Shown: positions 56,916 to 64,000 of the stretch, in pieces
Layout of the letters: each line of letters starts with the position of its first letter
Position numbering within the stretch: the first letter of the stretch is position 1
NCBI GenBank assembly: GCA_021650895.1
Contig: CP091278.1
Location: 3,005,659 to 3,069,658, forward strand
Origin: Candidatus Jettenia sp.
GTDB taxonomy: Bacteria; Planctomycetota; Brocadiia; Brocadiales; Brocadiaceae
DNA length: 64,000 bases
Direction: 5' to 3'
Notes under the pieces: model-generated
Databases searched by the model: none
The model's input: only the letters and a program-made list of their open reading frames with translations
What the model was told of the DNA's origin: nothing
Position numbers and translations under genes: made by a program

Positions 56916-57728
56916 ATGGACAATAATTTGAATTTAGTATTTGGGAAAAAATGCTTTTCACTTTCTTTTTTAGACAGGGAAATGGAAGAGGCGATGAAGG
57001 GATGTATTTATCTCTCAAAGACCACACGAAAGTATGATTATTTGTTTAAAATAGGATATCAAGATAATGGAGATATGATTAAAGATTGCGAATTTCTTTA
57101 TTTTAAAGGGGAAAAATGGTGTAGCTATATTTCTAAAGACGATGAAATTCAGATACTTTTTCCAAAGAATAATACTTTTTCGAATCCCATACGTATTCTT
57201 GCATTTTTATATAGTGCATTTTATAAATTGGGGCATATTGATGGTAGAAGAGATAATAGCTTTTTAATTCACGCTGCAGGTTTACTAAGGCAGGGAAAGG
57301 GCTTTATCTTTACTGGGGAATCCGGAGCAGGCAAGACTACTGTTTCAAAGTTATCTTCTCCTGAGGCCGAAATTCTTTCTGATGAATCAATTGTAGTATC
57401 TGAAGATCATGGAAATTATTGGATATCACAAGGGCCGATGAGGACTGAAATAACAAAGTTAAATGATACAATGGTAAATCTTTGTGCTATTTTTATCTTA
57501 GTACAAGACAAGATAAACTCATTAAGAAGGTTAAACGGGGCAGAGATGGGCCATAAACTCATGGATAATATTATTTATGTAAATCTTTCTGCGGGTACTA
57601 AGAGGTTAGATTTCCTTGCAGAAAAATTGAGATTTGTTAATGCTATTAGTAATTGTGTACCTGTATATGAATTAAGATTTACTAAAGATAAAACTTTTTG
57701 GAAAGAAATTGAACGTATAGGTCTTTAA
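56916..57728 (+). CDS. HprK-like P-loop protein of a peptide-modification cassette
   Basis: 270 residues. The C-terminal two thirds look like the HPr kinase/PEP carboxykinase-type P-loop domain: FLIHAAGLL, Walker A FTGESGAGKTTVSKL (134-141), then ILSDESIVV with an acidic metal-binding Asp at about 156. The N-terminal 110 residues are not recognisable. True HprK has a partner HPr and a second signature, which I do not see. HprK-like proteins with PqqD-like and radical SAM partners occur in peptide-modifying cassettes (for example ScmC of the SynChlorMet type, from recall). It might phosphorylate or activate the precursor. It heads an operon of at least three genes. Confidence 0.75.
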   Translation: MDNNLNLVFGKKCFSLSFLDREMEEAMKGCIYLSKTTRKYDYLFKIGYQDNGDMIKDCEFLYFKGEKWCSYISKDDEIQILFPKNNTFSNPIRILAFLYSAFYKLGHIDGRRDNSFLIHAAGLLRQGKGFIFTGESGAGKTTVSKLSSPEAEILSDESIVVSEDHGNYWISQGPMRTEITKLNDTMVNLCAIFILVQDKINSLRRLNGAEMGHKLMDNIIYVNLSAGTKRLDFLAEKLRFVNAISNCVPVYELRFTKDKTFWKEIERIGL

Positions 57729-57796
57729 GAAGGATAGCATTTTAAGGGTTTAAGTAATCAAAAATAGGTCCCTCGTTAATTACTAAGGAATATTCT

Positions 57797-58075
57797 ATGA
57801 TTGTGAAAAGTAAATTTCCATGCCGTGATGAGCAATGTATGTGGCGGGTTGTAGAGAACGAAGCTATTATCTTCTCTGAAGAAGGACAATGGCTTCATCA
57901 ATTAAATGATATGGGAACTGAAATTTGGAATATGTGTGATGGGACATTAAATTTTACAGAAATCACTGATAAAATATGTGATAAGTTCGATGTTGAAAGA
58001 GAAGTAGCCGAGGCGGATCTCCAATCCTTTATTGATGAACTTTCTAAAAAGGGATTAATTACCTTAAAAGAATAA
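57797..58075 (+). CDS. PqqD-like RiPP recognition element protein
   Basis: 92 residues matching the PqqD fold: a beta hairpin (WRVVENEAIIFSEEGQWLHQL) and the helix-turn-helix end (DMGTEIWNMCDGTLNFTEI, FIDELSKKGLITL). PqqD proteins bind the leader of a RiPP precursor and present it to the modifying enzyme. It sits between the HprK-like and radical SAM genes, as expected for such a cassette. The likely ligand is the 54-residue peptide at 59387. Confidence 0.85.
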   Translation: MIVKSKFPCRDEQCMWRVVENEAIIFSEEGQWLHQLNDMGTEIWNMCDGTLNFTEITDKICDKFDVEREVAEADLQSFIDELSKKGLITLKE

Positions 58076-58189
58076 AAAATTATTTGGAACGAAGTGTATG
58101 AAGAAGATACTAAAAAGCTTAGTTTTTGCTAAATATTTTTAACTTTGTGTACTTTACTGGCCAAACAATTACAAAAAGTAGGATACAAT

Positions 58190-59251
58190 ATGCAAGAAAA
58201 CATGATAGATCAAATTCAGCAAAAATATTTTGATCGTAATCTTCCTTGGATAGTTCATTGGGAGCTAGTCTACGGATGTAATTTAAAATGCCAGCATTGT
58301 TATACCTTTCATGAAGAAAAAAAGAACTATCTCTCTCTACCCCAAATGGCAAAAATAATCCAGCAGTTAAAGGAGATGGGAACGGTGTTTTTGACATTGT
58401 CCGGAGGAGAACCTTTTGTTAGGGATGATATTATGGATATCATCGAGATGGTGCGTAGAGATTTTTTTGTGATCATCCTTTCAAATGCTACATTGATTGA
58501 TTCTTTCAAGGCGAAAAGATTGAAAGAGCTTAATGTAACTCAGGTAGAAGTGAGCCTCTATGCTATGGATGAGAAGATCCATGATTCGATAACAGGCATA
58601 AAAGGATCGCATGTGCAAACAATAGAGGGAATACATCGTTTAAAGGAAGAAGGAGTGAGCGTAAGGATAAAATGCACTATAATGGAACAGAACTACGCAG
58701 AATATACCAAAATAGGAGATTTTGCAAAAAAGTTAGGAATTCGTTTTTCCTCAAGTCCTGTTGTAAGTCCTCGGTTAGATGGGTCTCAGGATACCTATGA
58801 ATATTGTACCGAACCAGAAAATCTTCGATCGTATTTTTTACAATGGGGAAAAGAGAATAAAGAAAAATATAAAGATTTTAAAGAATCGCCTTCCGTTCCT
58901 TTAGATAAATCATTTATTTGTAGCGCTGGCCGTACATCTTGCGCTATAACACCTGATGGATATCTTAAACCTTGTACAATGCTTCCTGTAAAATTGGGAA
59001 ACTTACTTGAGAAGAGCTTTAAAGAATTATGGCAGGTTAAACCAAAAAGACTTGTAAAAGATATCAGAGATGCTAAGATGAGCGATTTTTCTAGTTGTAA
59101 GGATTGCAAGTGGAGTCATTTATGTTCACCGTGTCCGGGTGTGAATTACCTTGAGACTGGTAATATGTTTACTGTGGCTGAAGGATACTGTAATAAGGTG
59201 AAATCTATCATGAATGAATTAGATATAGAAAGTAACGTAGGGAAACATTGA
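58190..59251 (+). CDS. Radical SAM/SPASM peptide-modifying enzyme (PqqE-like)
   Basis: 353 residues from ATG at 58190, which has an AGGAT ribosome binding site; the frame extends upstream to a TTG. The radical SAM cluster motif is YGCNLKCQHCYTF (Cys30, 34, 37), followed by LTLSGGEPFVRDD. The C-terminal SPASM region (about 245-340) has many cysteines: FICSAGRTSCAITPDG, LKPCTMLPVKLGN, CKDCKWSHLCSPCPG, GYCNK. These bind auxiliary iron-sulfur clusters. Such enzymes form C-C or thioether crosslinks in peptides (PqqE, sactisynthases, ranthipeptide synthases). Which bond this one makes cannot be read. Confidence 0.88.
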   Translation: MQENMIDQIQQKYFDRNLPWIVHWELVYGCNLKCQHCYTFHEEKKNYLSLPQMAKIIQQLKEMGTVFLTLSGGEPFVRDDIMDIIEMVRRDFFVIILSNATLIDSFKAKRLKELNVTQVEVSLYAMDEKIHDSITGIKGSHVQTIEGIHRLKEEGVSVRIKCTIMEQNYAEYTKIGDFAKKLGIRFSSSPVVSPRLDGSQDTYEYCTEPENLRSYFLQWGKENKEKYKDFKESPSVPLDKSFICSAGRTSCAITPDGYLKPCTMLPVKLGNLLEKSFKELWQVKPKRLVKDIRDAKMSDFSSCKDCKWSHLCSPCPGVNYLETGNMFTVAEGYCNKVKSIMNELDIESNVGKH

Positions 59252-59286
59252 TCATAGTCAGTAAAATCTTATCGGAATTTAATGAT

Positions 59287-59318
59287 AGATCATTTTTAAC
59301 GGAAAAATGATCACACGC
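59287..59318. repeat. Left inverted-repeat arm and hairpin before the precursor gene
   Basis: GATCATTTTT and AAAAATGATC form a local 10-bp hairpin. The following bases complete a 24-nt arm at 59295-59318 (TTTAACGGAAAAATGATCAC, then ACGC). Its inverted partner lies at 59599-59622. Confidence 0.75.
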
Positions 59319-59386
59319 AATAAACAATTGAAATACTTATTTAAGCCTGATAGTGGTTATAAAAGCGCCTAGAAAGGAGCGAAAAT

Positions 59387-59551
59387 ATGGAGAATTTAAA
59401 AGTATCAACAAAGCAAAGTTACAAGAAACCTTCGATTAAGTCTGAGCAATTAGAGATGAATGTATTGGCAAATCATGGTGCTACTTGTTGTTGTTCTGGA
59501 AAATCACAGAGTAGCTTTATTCAAAACGCTGTAAGCAACTGGGTAAGCTAA
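59387..59551 (+). CDS. Putative RiPP precursor peptide (54 aa, CCC core)
   Basis: A small gene with a strong AAAGGAG ribosome binding site 7 nt before its ATG. The N-terminal leader is charged and contains YKKPSIKSEQLEMNVLA. This Y-x-x-P-x-(I/L) pattern resembles leader motifs bound by PqqD-type recognition elements. The leader breaks at LANHGAT into a core with three consecutive cysteines (34-36), TCCCSGKSQSSF, and ends NAVSNWVS. Position after HprK-like, PqqD-like and radical SAM/SPASM genes and before a signal-peptidase-like gene makes it the obvious substrate. No similar named peptide comes to mind. Cleavage could fall after Ala28 or Gly31-Ala32, which is inference. Confidence 0.75.
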   Translation: MENLKVSTKQSYKKPSIKSEQLEMNVLANHGATCCCSGKSQSSFIQNAVSNWVS

Positions 59552-59598
59552 TTTTTAGCCATTATTCGGGCGATAAGTGTTTTGGTTAATTTTTATTG

Positions 59599-59622
59599 GC
59601 GTGTGATCATTTTCCCGTTAAA
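59599..59622. repeat. Right inverted-repeat arm after the precursor gene
   Basis: GCGTGTGATCATTTTCCCGT then TAAA. It is the inverted copy of 59295-59318 with a single mismatch in 24. Together they bracket the precursor gene and its ribosome binding site in a 328-bp unit. Confidence 0.75.
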
Positions 59623-59757
59623 TGAGAAATTCCGTTAAGGTAGTAAATTTAGAGATAATCGTAGTAATATATAAGTATCCCCAAGGTAATCTTCCCTGCA
59701 AGCTTGTGTTGATAATTTAACATATATCCAAATACCATACTTAGCAATTTTCACGTC

Positions 59758-60345
59758 ATGGACTTACAAGAAAAATTATTGTATGAATTGGGTGAAGAGT
59801 ACATAAAAGAAAAAGGAAAGATGTGGATGAAAGTAGTTTCTCCTAGCATGATGCCTTTAATCCATATTGGTGATAAAGTATTGGTTAAATCGATTGAATG
59901 TGAGGCAGTAAATACAGGAGATATTATCATTTTTAAAGGGAATGATATTCCGTTTATTACTCACAGGATAATAAGAAAGCGAAAGATAAATGGTGAGTTG
60001 CATTTTTTTGAAAAAGGTGATAGAAACGTATCCGGTACATGGATACATAAAAAATCTATTATAGCAAGGGTAATTGCTATAAAAAAAAGAGATAATAGTA
60101 TTATCATGTTAAACAAAACGAAAAGGATGAGAATTATTAATAAGCTTTTTACTGTATATCAATTAAATGCTTATATATTCGAGAGGATAATAAAGGTTTT
60201 TAAGGATTGGGTTAAAGGCTATAAAGCCTTAAACTTCCTTAGAGAACCGTATCGATATTCCTACAAGATTATTACAAGAGGGCAAAATCTTTGTAAAAAG
60301 TTATTGGTTCTCATACTTATTAAAGGAATGAGATTGTATGGGTAA
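59758..60345 (+). CDS. S24/S26-type signal-peptidase-like protease
   Basis: 195 residues. The nucleophile motif is SPSMMPLIHIGDKVLV, the general base region reads ITHRIIRK, and FFEKGDRNVSG gives an acidic residue. A His in ITHRI instead of the usual Lys is the SipW/eukaryote-type Ser-His-Asp arrangement. The hydrophobic segment usual for signal peptidases is weak, so membrane anchoring is unclear; the C-terminal 80 residues are basic and helical. In this setting it may remove the leader of the modified peptide. It overlaps the exporter gene by 8 bp, showing co-translation with it. Confidence 0.75.
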   Translation: MDLQEKLLYELGEEYIKEKGKMWMKVVSPSMMPLIHIGDKVLVKSIECEAVNTGDIIIFKGNDIPFITHRIIRKRKINGELHFFEKGDRNVSGTWIHKKSIIARVIAIKKRDNSIIMLNKTKRMRIINKLFTVYQLNAYIFERIIKVFKDWVKGYKALNFLREPYRYSYKIITRGQNLCKKLLVLILIKGMRLYG

Positions 60346-61189
60346 TATATTTTCTATAAGAATCTTACGTGTAATTTTTAATTTTATAGGTTTGTTTTAT
60401 CTGCTATCTTTAAGTCTGTATGCTGAAGATCTCCTCGATAAGGAATATATTATAGGTACTGAGGATATCCTTGAAATTAAGGTTTGGGATAATGAGGATT
60501 TAAATAGTATTGTTGAAGTCTCACAGGAAGGAACTTTTACCTTCCTCCTTATTGGAAGAGTCCAGGCAAATGGGCGGTCGGTCTTTGAGCTTGAGGATAT
60601 TATTGAGAAGAAACTGGCTGATGGTTACCTCGTTTCACCTCAGGTAACTATTACGGTAAAAGAATATAACAGCCGAAAGGTATTCGTCCTTGGTGAAGTA
60701 AATAAACCAGGAAGTTATCCTTTAAAAGGGAATACCCATATATTAGGGCTGATATCACAAGCTGGAGGTGTTACAGCCAGCGCAGGGCAAACAGTTACTA
60801 TCGTGCGTCCCAGGTCGCTCCGCCAAAGTGGAAAGATTGGTTCCAAGGAAGATAAAGAAAACGAGATTATTACACTTGATTTAGGCGATTTTGATGCTAA
60901 CAGTAAGCATGATACCTTTGTTGTAGCTAATGGTGACTCCATTTACATTAACCGAGCACCACGAGTTTTTGTAATAGGAGAAGTCCAAAGTCCAGGTGAG
61001 TTAAAATGGGAAAAAGGATTGACAATCCGCCAAGCCATATCCCTTGCAGGAGGGTCTACTGAAAAGGCATCACCCAAACGCGTAATAGTTATTCGTACGA
61101 AAAATGGTGTGGAAAAAGAGCTTAAACCGAAAATGGATGAATTTGTATTGCCAGGTGACATTATTAAGGTTCCTGGACGTTATTTCTAA
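60338..61189 (+). CDS. Wza-type polysaccharide export protein
   Basis: 283 residues. A signal peptide (hydrophobic about 12-28) is followed by the Poly_export domain (YIIGTEDILEIKVWDNEDL, SPQVTITVKEYNSRKV) and two SLBB-type repeats (VNKPGSYPLKGNTHILGLIS; QSPGELKWEKGLTIRQAIS). No lipobox cysteine is visible, so it is either a periplasmic/outer-membrane protein without lipid or the signal differs. It should form the outer-membrane channel of a capsule/exopolysaccharide system with the tyrosine autokinase downstream. Confidence 0.88.
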   Translation: MGNIFSIRILRVIFNFIGLFYLLSLSLYAEDLLDKEYIIGTEDILEIKVWDNEDLNSIVEVSQEGTFTFLLIGRVQANGRSVFELEDIIEKKLADGYLVSPQVTITVKEYNSRKVFVLGEVNKPGSYPLKGNTHILGLISQAGGVTASAGQTVTIVRPRSLRQSGKIGSKEDKENEIITLDLGDFDANSKHDTFVVANGDSIYINRAPRVFVIGEVQSPGELKWEKGLTIRQAISLAGGSTEKASPKRVIVIRTKNGVEKELKPKMDEFVLPGDIIKVPGRYF

Positions 61190-61215
61190 TTTTCTTAAAA
61201 TAGTAAGGATACTTT

Positions 61216-63792
61216 GTGGATAAAAAAATGAGCCTTGGATTTGTGCCAGACCATATATCATTTTCACGACAAGTACATCTAACAGACTATCTTAATATCA
61301 TCAGAAAACGTAAATGGATAGTCATTGTTTTCTTTTTAGTTGTGGTTTCTATAGTTAGCTTCATATCGTTTTCTACCACACCTGTTTATAAAGCCACTGC
61401 ACAGATCATTATTGAACAGAGGTCCCCCTTTGTAGATAAGATAACAGGAGTTATGAATGTAGATCCTAATAATAGGGATGATTACCAAACACAATATAAT
61501 TTATTAATGAGTAGGAGCCTTGCAAAAAATGTTATCGAAGATTTAAAATTATGGAAGGAATTTGGTATTAATGAAATTCAAAATCCAAATTCTTCAACTT
61601 TACCTGTCGGTGTGTCTCGCGATTCTTTGATTTCTTCAAGCATTGATGCCTCTGCCTCAAATATTCCGGTATCAGGGACATCAGCTACACCCTATCCAAC
61701 TTGGATTGTAGATTGGTATTTATCAAAGCTTGAGATTGTACCTCTTCGAGAAACACATCTGGTCTATATTAGCTTCTTAAACGAATCGCCTGAAAAGGCT
61801 GCACGTATAGCCAATGCACATGTCCGGGCATTTATTGCAAGAACCGTTCAGGAGCAGCGTTTATTCTCACAGCAAGCGATAGATTGGCTTAAAGCACAGA
61901 TTCGAGGGCAGAAAATTAAAGTAGGAACATCCCAGCGTGCAGTTTACGAATACAAATATGAGCAACTTGAGTCATTTTCTATCGATGACAAAAATATTTT
62001 TTCATTACCGGAAATTATGCAAAGCCCTGTTATTCAAGATCTTCGTGCTAAATTAGCAGAGCTTAAGGCCAGGAAATTAGAGATGATTACCAAGTATGGT
62101 CCTAAGCATCCGAAGATGATTGAGATTAATTCCAGTATTGAGAAATTAGAGCAAGGAATTATTGACGAGGTGCAAACTGTAAGGAAGACAATCAAAGCAG
62201 AGTTAGACCGAATTGTAGCTCTTGAAAAAATCGCTCAGCAAAAAGGGGCTGTAGCTTATAACGAAAAGGCTATTAACTATGATATGTTGTCTCTGGATGC
62301 TGAAAGTGATCAAGAGATGTATGATATTCTGCTCAAGCAGGCAAAGGAGATTAGTCTTACCGGCAATATGGAGAAGAACGACATCCGGGTTGTGGATGAG
62401 GCTGAGGTGCCACTTTTTCCTGTTAAGCCGAAGATATTTTTAAATATCTTTGTATCTGCAGTGCTAGGTTTGACATTTGGTGCAGGGCTTGCCTTCTTCC
62501 TTGAGTATATGGATAAAACGGTGAGAACCCCTGAAGATATCGCACAACGGCTTGGTTTACCAATGCTTGGGATGATACCTTATGATAAATCCTTAAAAAA
62601 AGGCAAAGTTCTTGCTTTGCAAGGTAATGAATCTCATCGCAATCAAAATAGACTTAAAGGTGTTTATACCCAATATGATGTTTCGGGAAGCTTTGTTACG
62701 AGATTACCGTTGATGCAAGCAGGAATGTCTGGTCAGGTGCTTTTGATAGAAAGTACAACTAGTGGTGAAGGTAAAACTACTGTTTTGGCAAAATCAGCAA
62801 TAAGTCTGGCAAGGGGTGGACTACGTGTACTTATGGTAGACGCTGATGTGCAAAGACCATCATTGCATCATTTATTTGGTTTAAAGAATGATGAAGAAAA
62901 TGGATTGATTAATGCGATGTCCCGAGTTCTGTTACAGGAAATACGGCAAGGCTCTTTAAATAAGTATAGTGTGAGTGATCTTTTTTCTCTTCTTGCTCTT
63001 AAAAAACAAAGCGGACAACTTGTCATTACTAATGATTCTCAAACTATGACTGCTATCTTTGAGAACGGTTGCCTCATTCACATCCAGAGCCAGGATATCC
63101 CTTTTGCTAATCGTTTAGGAACCATGCTGCTACGGGGAGGTTTTATTACAGAAAGTCAGTTAAAAGATGCTATAGAGAGAAATCAGCGTACTGGACAACC
63201 ATTAGGATACATCCTTATTAATGCCGGATATATTAATCAAGCTCAATTACAAGGACCTTTAAAGTTGCAAATGGAGGAACACCTACAGAAACTTTTTAGC
63301 TGGAAACAAGGTACTTTTGTTTTTGAACCAGGCAGTGTAGAGAGATACGAAGATAAAAGAATTTATTTTGCAGAGGATTATACATCAATTATCAATCGTT
63401 TAAGCCGTATATCAGGAAGTCGCTTACTGGAAAGCGAGGTCCTCTCCCATGTGAAACCTGTTAATGAACCAAATTTATCACTCTTACCTGCGGGCATAGG
63501 GGACACAAGACCTGATGGTCCGCTCTATTTTACCCTTCTCTCAAAATTCCTAACTCTCCTGAAACAAAGGTACGATGTAGTCCTTGTGGATGCTCCGCCT
63601 TTATTAGATTTTATGAACGGTGTAACGCCTTTACTCTCATTAGTTGACGGTGTAATTTTTATCGTTAAATCAGGGCATGTATCTATCGATTATATCAATA
63701 AGGCCACTAGCTGCATAAAAGATGCAAAAACTAATATCATTGGTGCTATTCTGAATCAAGCAAAAATAAGACATGGGTGTTATTATAAATGA
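61216..63792 (+). CDS. Wzc-like tyrosine autokinase with an inserted DUF4388 domain
   Basis: 858 residues from GTG at 61216; ATG at 61228 is equally possible. It has a Wzz-type chain-length domain with two transmembrane helices (about 34-53 and 408-428) and a long periplasmic coiled coil between. A BY-kinase domain follows: Walker A ESTTSGEGKTTVLAK (512-526), Walker A' LMVDADVQRPS (539-549), Walker B VVLVDAPPLLD (788-798). Between A' and B lies an inserted unit of about 160 residues (575-735) with the DUF4388/PATAN pattern: SDLFSLLALKKQSGQLVI, LLRGGFITESQLKDAI, LGYILINAGYI, LFSWKQGTFVFEPG. The usual tyrosine-rich tail is reduced to a single YY near the end. Confidence 0.85.
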   Translation: MDKKMSLGFVPDHISFSRQVHLTDYLNIIRKRKWIVIVFFLVVVSIVSFISFSTTPVYKATAQIIIEQRSPFVDKITGVMNVDPNNRDDYQTQYNLLMSRSLAKNVIEDLKLWKEFGINEIQNPNSSTLPVGVSRDSLISSSIDASASNIPVSGTSATPYPTWIVDWYLSKLEIVPLRETHLVYISFLNESPEKAARIANAHVRAFIARTVQEQRLFSQQAIDWLKAQIRGQKIKVGTSQRAVYEYKYEQLESFSIDDKNIFSLPEIMQSPVIQDLRAKLAELKARKLEMITKYGPKHPKMIEINSSIEKLEQGIIDEVQTVRKTIKAELDRIVALEKIAQQKGAVAYNEKAINYDMLSLDAESDQEMYDILLKQAKEISLTGNMEKNDIRVVDEAEVPLFPVKPKIFLNIFVSAVLGLTFGAGLAFFLEYMDKTVRTPEDIAQRLGLPMLGMIPYDKSLKKGKVLALQGNESHRNQNRLKGVYTQYDVSGSFVTRLPLMQAGMSGQVLLIESTTSGEGKTTVLAKSAISLARGGLRVLMVDADVQRPSLHHLFGLKNDEENGLINAMSRVLLQEIRQGSLNKYSVSDLFSLLALKKQSGQLVITNDSQTMTAIFENGCLIHIQSQDIPFANRLGTMLLRGGFITESQLKDAIERNQRTGQPLGYILINAGYINQAQLQGPLKLQMEEHLQKLFSWKQGTFVFEPGSVERYEDKRIYFAEDYTSIINRLSRISGSRLLESEVLSHVKPVNEPNLSLLPAGIGDTRPDGPLYFTLLSKFLTLLKQRYDVVLVDAPPLLDFMNGVTPLLSLVDGVIFIVKSGHVSIDYINKATSCIKDAKTNIIGAILNQAKIRHGCYYK

Positions 63793-64000
63793 AATGAATA
63801 AAGAAATACTGCTTGAGAAAAGATACTTGATTATGAGATGTTTTTTGCTAAAGTTGTTAAGTCTTAAAGTGGCCAGTACCGTTTTTAGGAATCTAAATTG
63901 CCTTACTGTATAGAGACATATAATCTTACAAAAAGATATCCAGTAATAAAAGGATATAGCGATATACTTTTGCATCCTTTTAGAAAGAAGGATATTACAG

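Noticed and set aside
63793..64000. Possible start of the next exopolysaccharide gene at the right edge
   Set aside because: No open frame with a start and ribosome binding site reaches the edge; the minus-strand frame at 63670-63975 is largely antisense to the kinase gene.

Overview
The window looks like chromosomal DNA of an AT-rich, Gram-negative-type bacterium. The best guess is an anammox planctomycete (Brocadiales, Brocadia/Kuenenia-like). This rests on family resemblance: system II cytochrome c maturation (ResB/CcsB), a NrfJ-like periplasmic protein, two GroELs, an animal/archaeal-style adenylosuccinate lyase, an OmpA lipoprotein, and long intergenic spaces full of palindromic repeats. 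No 16S rRNA gene or anammox marker (hzs, hdh) is present, so the assignment is inference.

Layout. 0-8 kb: end of an unidentified gene, a repeat-rich 1.3 kb spacer with a MITE-like element, a NrfJ-like secreted protein, an asparagine-synthetase-like protein lacking the glutaminase cysteine (minus strand), a secreted DUF1326 protein and a ThDP-dependent 2-oxo-acid decarboxylase. 8.1-14.8 kb: a decayed restriction/defence island on the minus strand, with broken type III res and mod genes, DUF1016, DUF2130, an AlbA/ATPase regulator, a helicase tail, and one possibly intact DUF559 nuclease. It is riddled with a G/C-rich palindromic repeat that is translated in frame as PTPNPSQEG / SPLLGGDLGVG peptides. 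14.8-20 kb: nucleoside deaminase plus guanidinium exporter, an esterase, YjbQ, a CPBP protease, TyrRS, then another repeat-rich spacer. 20.3-26.1 kb (minus): groEL1-hsp20-lon-argC, a proteostasis cluster. 26.5-34.2 kb: DUF2905, a UbiA prenyltransferase, a receiver protein, groES-groEL2, purB, thiE, hisI, an OmpA lipoprotein. 34.4-40.7 kb: resB-ccsB, acylphosphatase, DUF167, ileS. 40.7-54 kb: holB, an acidic-tailed lipoyl-domain protein, rny-mnmG, a PAS-GGDEF-EAL protein, rho, coaE-polA. 54.5-56.6 kb: a CAU-anticodon tRNA, ychF, radC.

56.7-63.8 kb is the most interesting part. A clear sigma70-type promoter leads into an HprK-like P-loop protein, a PqqD-like RRE protein and a radical SAM/SPASM enzyme. 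Next comes a 54-residue peptide gene with a three-cysteine cluster, then a SipW-type S26 peptidase overlapping a Wza-like exporter, and a Wzc-like tyrosine autokinase with a DUF4388 domain inserted in its kinase domain. This reads as a RiPP (ribosomally made, post-translationally modified peptide) maturation cassette joined to an exopolysaccharide export locus. The peptide gene is bracketed by a near-perfect 24-bp inverted repeat.

All calls come from reading the sequence and recalled family motifs; no database search was run.
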